Of a stretch of DNA of 13,277 bases, positions 8,203 through 13,277 are shown one piece after another (position 1 is the stretch's first letter; each line of letters begins with the position of its first letter). The stretch is from Beroe ovata (lineage: Eukaryota; Ctenophora; Nuda; Beroida; Beroidae): contig CAMPET010000240.1 in assembly GCA_946803715.1 (NCBI GenBank), positions 67,065-80,341 on the forward strand, given 5' to 3'. Both the position numbers and the translations under genes were made by a program. The notes beneath the pieces were generated by a model. It was not told the DNA's origin and searched no databases. It was given only the letters and a program-made list of their open reading frames with translations.

Positions 8203-8863
8203 GACTCAAAACAGGGGGAAGGGATACTGTGATTGATAGATGATAGAGTATCTTAGCAATGGGAGTTGTGCGTCCACGCCTTTTGCTTGTTAAATTGAGC
8301 TCTGGAAAGTGGAAGCCTGTTTCATGAATCATGGCTCCTGATTGGCCAGCCCAATCACGTGACCCGTCTTTTGAAACGTGTGATCGAACTAGCCGTTTGA
8401 GTAGTTCAATACTGTAGTTAGCACTAGCAGTGATGGTGAAATGGAGTATTGCAGTAGTGCATGAGGATTTTAGTGAGTTTAGGCTCACGCCAGTTGGAAA
8501 TGTCGAGAAGACTGGTCATTGATCACTATCATTTCGGGAAATACTTATGATTGCAACTCGCAGCATCGTTGCATTCTTTTTTAGAGAGGAAACCTGTTAG
8601 TGTTTACAGGGAGAATGCGAAACTCGGGGAGACTTTGGAGAAGGTGATACTGTTACACTACACTATCATATTTCATGCGTGTCAACTGACGACTCATTGC
8701 TCCAAGTCATGCGCTACACTTGATACAGTATTCGGATTGGTTTTTCATTCTCTTTAACTATGTAATTTTCGGTTTAATTTGTATTTGACACTGATAAAGC
8801 AAACATAACATTCTCATACTTAAAGCATGACGTTACAATGAGATGTGAAGAATTGCAGACACC
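8203..8863. promoter_or_regulatory. Divergent promoter region
   Basis: These 661 bp separate the start codons of two head-to-head genes. The clearest signals are the CCAAT pair and the CACGTG site at 8341-8363. A 135-codon minus frame (8081-8488) covers this region but has no family features and is probably chance. A 68-codon plus frame at 8551-8757 is likewise unsupported. Transcription starts cannot be placed from sequence. Confidence 0.5.
8341..8363. promoter_or_regulatory. Inverted CCAAT pair plus CLEAR-like E-box
   Basis: ATTGG at 8341-8345 and CCAAT at 8351-8355 are in opposite orientation (NF-Y-type boxes), and TCACGTGAC at 8355-8363 contains CACGTG. The CLEAR element bound by TFEB/MITF factors in vertebrate lysosomal genes is GTCACGTGAC; here nine of ten bases match. 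Paired CCAAT boxes are typical of divergent promoters. The site is about 140 nt from the minus-gene ATG and 500 nt from the GLMP ATG. Confidence 0.55.
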
Positions 8864-10705
8864 ATGAAATTGAAAACATCCTCAACCCACGTTCACCTAT
8901 TACTGACTTGGATCACTCTCTTGACAACAGTAAGAGTATAGCAGTCCTATCCCAATTCCCATCGTGAATGTATCTGTGTTTGATCTAGAGACAGCTTATT
9001 TCCAATCATTCTGTAACGACTCAATGGTCAGGTCGGTGGAGTGAGATGGACATACAACCCCGGCTGTGATGATAACACTATCTGTGGTGGTGTCAACATG
9101 TTGCACGTGCAGAGTGCGCACGCGCAGTATCTCTGGAGTTCACTCAATGGTGTTTCCGGGATAATTGTAAGCGGTAATGACAACCTCACTGTGAACTGGA
9201 CCAAATTCAATGGTACGTGCAACATTGAAATTGAATTGGCTAAGTTACTGTATGTGCCACATTGATTTTTCATCGTCATTTCCATTCCCCCAACCCTCTC
9301 TCCCCCAGACGCTGACCATGACTCCATCTCTGTGTCCACGCCCAGCAGTATGGGAATCACACTCAAGTCCCTCATCATACAGAACACAACGTCCCTCCAA
9401 AACCAGACAATCAGTCTCACGGGAGATAATGCTAAATTCCACATTGACATTGCTAACGAGACATCGAGTGGAGAAAGTCTGGTGTTCGCCTTTGTCAATT
9501 CCTTCATGAGGGTCCAGGTAGAAGTCGCGTTACAAGACACCTGTCTGTCCTGTGTTACATGGAACAAAACACGTCCGAAGAATGTTCTAGAATGTCTTGA
9601 CTATAATATCTGAGAATAACCATTTCTTGACTGAGAATCAGAACTGACAGTTTACTTCTCCCAGATCAACGTGACCGAGAGTGATGGTCGAATGGAGGAA
9701 TTCCCTAAGTTACAGTTCAGCGAGAACACGACCCTATTCGACATGTTCATAGATATGGAGAAGATAGCCGGTCTGAAGATTCCACAGCCTGATAAAGCAG
9801 TACTCGGTAAGTAGCTGATACTTGGAGTCAATTAGGTGTTGTCTGATGGCGGATCAGAAGTCTCACCCGGAATTTTATCTCTGAAAAATAGAATTTGACC
9901 CTTCTGATCCACACGTGGATCACAGGGTTCATCTGAGGTGAGCCTTCTGATCCACGTGGCGCTTCTCCGGGGTCAAGTCTAAATTCTGTGACCCTCCTGA
10001 TCCACCTAAATCCAATTTGACCCCAGGGAAGCGCAACGTGGATCAGATGGGTCACCTAAGGTGAACTCGGTGATCCACGTGTATGGATCAGAAGGGTCAA
10101 ATTCGATTTTTCCGTGTGACCCTCCTGATCCACACGTGGATCACAGGGCTCATCTTAGGTGATCCTTCTGATCCACGTTGCGCTTCCCTAGGGTCAAATT
10201 GGATTTGAGTGACCCTCCTGATCCACCTAAGGTGGATCAGGAGGGTCACCGAATTTAGACTTGACCCCGGAGAAGCGCCACGTGGATCAGAAGGATCACC
10301 TAAGATGAGCCCTGTGATCCACGTGTGGATCAGAAGGATCAAATTCTATTTTTCAGAGACAAAATTCCGGGTGAGCCTTCTGATCCGCCATAGTTGTCCA
10401 TGATAACTCGAGACAAATTAACAGTGAAATTTTTCACTCTGCTGATCTCTCGATATGGATTCGTAATGACACTTAAAAATCTACCCTAAGTTTGTCAAAT
10501 TAGTAGTTAACAAGTGAATCATTAATTCCACGCAAACCTCTCTGTGTAGTGGTAGAGACAGTGACAATGCATACCTTGGACGAGGTGAAGAGTCACTCGT
10601 TCGATGACGAGGCGACGCCGTGGCTCTTCACTTACGAGATTGTTAACGATAAGGAGGAACTCCCCCCAGATTCCCCCACAAATTCCTCCTCTCAGGAGGC
10701 AGCAG
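8864..10705 (+). CDS. GLMP: GLMP-like glycosylated lysosomal membrane protein, first five coding exons
   Basis: In mammals GLMP (NCU-G1) is a heavily glycosylated lysosomal membrane protein with a large luminal domain and a short tail. Exons: 8864-8929, 9032-9212, 9309-9517, 9665-9806, 10550-10705; phases agree throughout and total 754 nt (about 251 aa of an expected ~400). Exon 1 encodes a signal peptide core (HLLLTWITLL). Exon 2 has LHVQSAHAQYLWSSLNG and NDNLTVNW, resembling human VHVRAP...HYVWST and LSVNW. Exon 5 has HSFDDEATPWLF against human HSIDDEYAPAVF. Eight N-glycosylation sequons fit a luminal protein. The frame at 9518-9613 reads past the exon 3 donor but is best taken as intron. 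Exon 5 could also start 6 nt later (TAG at 10554-10556). The model is incomplete: no transmembrane exon or stop was found, and the exon 5 donor (GTTTGA) is weak. Confidence 0.78.
9838..9843 (+). repeat. Left target-site duplication GTTGTC
   Basis: GTTGTC lies directly before the palindromic element and is repeated at 10393-10398 directly after it, as expected of a transposition footprint. Confidence 0.6.
9844..10392. mobile_element. Composite foldback/MITE-like element in GLMP intron 4
   Basis: The terminal inverted repeats are about 164 bp (9844-10007 and 10230-10392) with roughly eight differences. They start with T(G)ATGGCGGATCAGAAG and are flanked by GTTGTC duplications. The interior, 10008-10229, is itself an inverted pair of the same family, so the element is four related units in the order minus, plus, minus, plus. 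Shared motifs are GATCCACGTG, GGATCAGAAGG and TTTGACCC...GAAGCGC. Six CACGTG sites are present. The third/fourth unit junction is a palindrome with 20-bp arms at 10209-10249. No transposase is encoded; open frames here are repeat translations. It is non-autonomous; the superfamily is unknown. Confidence 0.88.
10209..10249. repeat. Palindrome with 20-bp arms around one base
   Basis: GTGACCCTCCTGATCCACCT is followed by a single A and then its exact complement. It is the junction of two units of the foldback element and could extrude as a cruciform. Confidence 0.9.
10393..10398 (+). repeat. Right target-site duplication GTTGTC
   Basis: Matches the six bases at 9838-9843 on the other side of the element. 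Confidence 0.6.
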
Positions 10706-11002
10706 GTTTGACAAATACCCCACTTATATCTCATTATTTCTTATCAATATCCTTGGAAAAATGAGTGCGGGCTGTTCTGACATGAGAAAATTAAAGGTGG
10801 TGGATTGGGCGTGGTCATTGAATCCATGGTTACTATGGAAACGTTTCAGTTCACGCCATGTGGCGTCCTGTTGTCTATGTAGGAGAGTTGAGACGGGATA
10901 TATCTCAGATGGAGCTGTTACAAGTCACTTGCAGTAGCTCACCCACACCTGCTCTCATTACTAGGGTCAGTTGTTAGTTGTGTGACTATGTTGCTCTGTT
11001 GT

Positions 11003-11038
<36 letters not shown>

Positions 11039-11073
11039 TTGTTGTTGTTGTTGTTGTTGTGTTGTTGTGGTTG
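11003..11073 (+). repeat. (GTT)n microsatellite
   Basis: About 70 bp of TTG/GTT triplets with two interruptions, a TTTTT in the middle and a GTG near the end. Confidence 0.95.
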
Positions 11074-11931
11074 TCTTACATTCGGCTATAACAACTGCAA
11101 CCAGCATATGTATGCGGCTCTTATCATGACAGCTCGATCAATTATTTAGCTGTCCATGTTCCTCATCCAAGCATATTTCACTTGCTTATCCCTCTATTCA
11201 ACTAATATCTCATTATTTCACATATGTTAGATTGCAGCTGTAAATCATTAATTGAGTTGACATCGCACGCGAGTCTCTATAACTGCTGCTTTAGTACGGC
11301 AATTATGATACGCGTATTCACATACATAACTAACATAACAGGACATGCGAACTTGTTTATTTAGTGATATGACCTGTGTCTCGCCTTTGTGTCCCCTCTC
11401 CATCCTTGCAGCAGACGCCATGGTGTTCTGCCATGGTGATGGCGGAACGGCATTCCGTTAATAATAGCTTTGTCATGTGCCGCTACTACTGTATATCCCA
11501 GTAGTAAAAACTCATTATTATGAACTATAAACCTATATTTCTCATCATTGGTTACTGAGTAATACACCTTGAAGTACACATGGTACAATTACACAATAAG
11601 TTAATGTGTAATCCTTGCTAAGAATAGCATCCTTTTTTCCCGAGAGAAAGGGGTGGGGGGTTAAAAGGAGTCGTTAAGAGAATCGTTGCTGCTATAATAT
11701 GCAGCGCACGTAACAACCACTACTCTGAATTGTGTAACGCTCTGGTAAAGAGCTATAAAACCTGTTACTCTTCAAAGATTTCCCTACTAGAGTAATCAGC
11801 TGAATTACTTGCTAATTCAGGTAATTATCGTGTACTTGCCCTTGCATGGAACAGGCACGGTAATTAGCATTGCCAATTACAACTTCCTGCTGCACAAGTA
11901 TTGGTGAAATTCCACACTTTTTGCGTGGAGA

Positions 11932-11948
11932 AAGAGAGAGAGAGAGAG
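11932..11948 (+). repeat. Short (GA)n run
   Basis: A GA dinucleotide run just upstream of the candidate exon at 11998. It gives a chance EREREF reading in the open frame. Confidence 0.85.
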
Positions 11949-11997
11949 TTTGAACTAACTGCACTTTGTTCTGCTTTGTCTAACCCAATGGTCAGAG

Positions 11998-12095
11998 GGG
12001 TCTGGTGGATGTCCAATGACAGTGAGGATCGGACATCCCTGACATCCGGGGCTGACATCGCTATGCCGGGGTTCATCATATCTCCATGGAAACTG
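11998..12095 (+). CDS. Weak candidate GLMP exon 6
   Basis: If splicing uses the AG at 11996-11997, the frame continues in phase from GLMP exon 5 and reads VWWMSNDSEDRTSLTSG..., ending in phase 0 at ACTG|GTCAGC. The Trp and Arg/Ser spacing loosely recalls the QWRPVAYSQ region that follows the HSIDDEYAP motif in human GLMP. The acceptor has a poor pyrimidine tract, so this could well be chance. Confidence 0.25.
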
Positions 12096-12146
12096 GTCAG
12101 CAGACAGACTGATTATCGAACATTTGTCACAATTATGTTTACCGAA

Positions 12147-12213
12147 ACTTCACAACATCATACCACTTCACAACATATACCGCACTTCACAACATGAAAC
12201 CGCACTTCACATG
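12147..12213 (+). repeat. 18-20-bp tandem repeat, about 3.4 copies
   Basis: Units beginning ACTTCACAACAT, with varying ends (CATACC, ATACCGC, GAAACCGC), are followed by a partial ACTTCACATG. Confidence 0.88.
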
Positions 12214-13091
12214 TAAAGAGCTATAATTATACCGTGCTAACATGACTAGAACTGAGGCGCCTTGCCGTAAGTCGCCGCCATTAAACGGTTGATTGGATAA
12301 CGGCTAAATTTGCCTTTTTTCATTCGTCAATGTGTTTACCAGCTTACACCGTAAATCGGTATTTGAACAGATTTGGTAGTTTACTCACACTTTCGCATCG
12401 TGAGGCACCGAGAGAACGCTCCGTATCTAAAGTACAGTTTCGTGATATATCTACGTGTACAATTATATTCCCGTGTAAAACACACCCACCGTGGCTAGCC
12501 GTCTACAAATTGCAGACACGATCATTGTTGAGGGATCGTGTAAAAATTATTCTGCACTGGTTATACCGCGTAATTCATCTATAGAAGTTTGCTCCTCCTT
12601 ACGAACGATCTGTTGTTCCCGAGGCAAGGCCGCGCGCGCTTGCCTGCTATATCCTCGCGCTTATCATTTTAGCTAGAAGAGAATATGGGCCTTAGTTCGT
12701 TAAAGCTTACTGGTATGGAGCCATAACCAGTTACAAAGACGCCAGGAATCGTCTACATTTTCTTCTCTCAATTTTTCGATGCGTATATTTACAATCGACG
12801 GCTATCCTGGAAATGTTATATGGCAGTGAGATGTGGAGGACACTGTCAGGGTCAAAACCCAGGTTCAGCAATCATGTGCCTTACATAGGTACTGACTACT
12901 AGGGACTGACTTTGTTCCTACCAATTTGCTGATTCGCCCGACAAATGAATCGATATTGAGCTACTGCCGCTTCTGCCCATGCATTGGTAAACATCGATTC
13001 TTTCCAATCAATGAGATTAAATTCCGTGATGTTTCCTAGGTACCATCATTTGGTTGCAGCATTTGTCTCACTCATTCTTGAGAAGGTGTAG

Positions 13092-13164
13092 TATGTGTGT
13101 GTGTTTGTGTGTGTGTACTGTGTGTGTGTGTTTGTGTGTGTGTACTGTGTGTGTGTGTTTGTGA
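13092..13164 (+). repeat. 27-bp GT-rich tandem repeat
   Basis: About 2.7 copies of a unit made of ACTG, a TG run, TTTG and another TG run. The ACTG markers at 13117 and 13144 fix the period at 27 bp. Confidence 0.9.
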
Positions 13165-13244
13165 TTATTATATTTAAATCAGTTAGAGAATGTTAAATTT
13201 ATAAATAGAGTAAGAAGAAGTATCATTTAAAAATAAAATATGAT

Positions 13245-13276
<32 letters not shown>
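13245..13276 (+). repeat. Poly-G run of 32
   Basis: An uninterrupted G homopolymer, followed by one T, ends the record. It is either a true homopolymer that stopped assembly or a sequencing artefact. Confidence 0.95.

Positions 13277-13277
<1 letters not shown>

Larger units (their letters stand above)
10706..11997. other. No confident gene; probable GLMP intron
   Basis: About 1.3 kb after GLMP exon 5. It contains the GTT microsatellite, an imperfect inverted repeat around GTAATTATCGTG (11821) and CACGGTAATTAG (11856), and a short GA run. A frame around 11412-11460 follows a CAG but ends quickly and has no GLMP resemblance. I could not find the GLMP transmembrane exon here. Confidence 0.55.
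12096..13244. other. No gene seen; repeats only
   Basis: Open frames at 12330-12676 have no recognisable content. There is a CpG-rich patch with AGGCAAG and CTTGCCT arms at 12622-12645, a short tandem repeat at 12147-12213 and a GT-rich tandem repeat at 13092-13164. Confidence 0.55.

Noticed and set aside
8081-8488. A 135-codon minus-strand open frame as the start of the membrane protein gene
   Set aside because: It runs through the CCAAT/CACGTG region and its frame ends after the 8120 acceptor. Joining it in phase to the next exon needs weak donors such as ACA|GTATCC. Not excluded, but poorer than the start at 8202.
9028-9567. A 179-codon minus-strand open frame opposite GLMP exons 2-3
   Set aside because: It is antisense to in-phase, splice-consistent GLMP exons and spans their intron. 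It has no recognisable content.
9518-9613. Extension of GLMP exon 3 to the in-frame stop at 9613
   Set aside because: It would end the protein before the conserved exons 4 and 5, which join in phase from a good CAG|GTAGAA donor at 9517.
9828-10403. Three open frames with repeated WIRRV and DPGEAPRGSEGSP segments
   Set aside because: They are reads through the inverted-repeat units, which is why the same peptide appears on both strands. They show no transposase or other family features.
12330-12676. Plus-strand open frames of 84 and 61 codons
   Set aside because: They overlap each other in different frames, and neither has splice support, motifs or a plausible continuation.
1-13277. CRISPR arrays, bacterial operons, viral or toxin genes, tRNA genes
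   Set aside because: The direct repeats present are short eukaryotic tandem repeats without spacer organisation. Genes are spliced, and no tRNA-like A/B box pair or viral protein motif was found.

Overview
The window is genomic DNA from an animal, probably a compact-genome marine invertebrate; a sponge or cnidarian-grade organism is my guess, not something the sequence proves. The evidence is spliceosomal genes with mostly 60-460 nt GT-AG introns, two U2 snRNA copies, a metazoan-type lysosomal membrane protein gene and TTAGGG-type repeats. The record begins in telomere-like repeats and stops in a 32-base G run, so both ends look like assembly limits.

Layout. (1) 1-67 is an array of TTAGGG/TTAGG units whose orientation is the reverse of that expected for a left chromosome end. 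(2) 667-6701, plus strand, is a complete 11-exon ALDH4A1 gene (mitochondrial delta-1-pyrroline-5-carboxylate dehydrogenase, about 559 aa, every splice phase consistent). Its intron 9 is almost filled by a G/T-only minisatellite. Its 1.85 kb intron 10 carries two same-strand U2 snRNA copies: an intact one at 6218-6405, and one at 4830-5012 with a 5-nt deletion in its 5' end. (3) 7195-8202, minus strand, is a probable novel single-pass membrane protein gene that converges on ALDH4A1; the two poly(A) signals are only about 30 nt apart. (4) 8203-8863 is a probable shared, divergent promoter with an inverted pair of CCAAT boxes next to a TCACGTGAC (CLEAR-like) site. (5) From 8864, plus strand, come the first five coding exons of a GLMP-like (glycosylated lysosomal membrane protein, NCU-G1) gene; the C-terminal exons with the membrane anchor are not confidently found. 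Its intron 4 holds a 549-bp composite palindromic transposon-like element with a 6-bp target duplication. (6) 10706-13277 has no confident gene apart from one weak candidate GLMP exon; it holds GTT, GA, 18-20-bp and 27-bp tandem repeats and the terminal poly-G.

The three protein genes are linked by position, not by an obvious pathway: proline catabolism in mitochondria (ALDH4A1), lysosomal membrane (GLMP) and an unknown membrane protein. The divergent pair might share lysosomal regulation through the CACGTG site, which is inference. The strongest second-look items are the U2 pair inside an intron, the palindromic element, the candidate 22-nt intron in the minus-strand gene and the divergent promoter.
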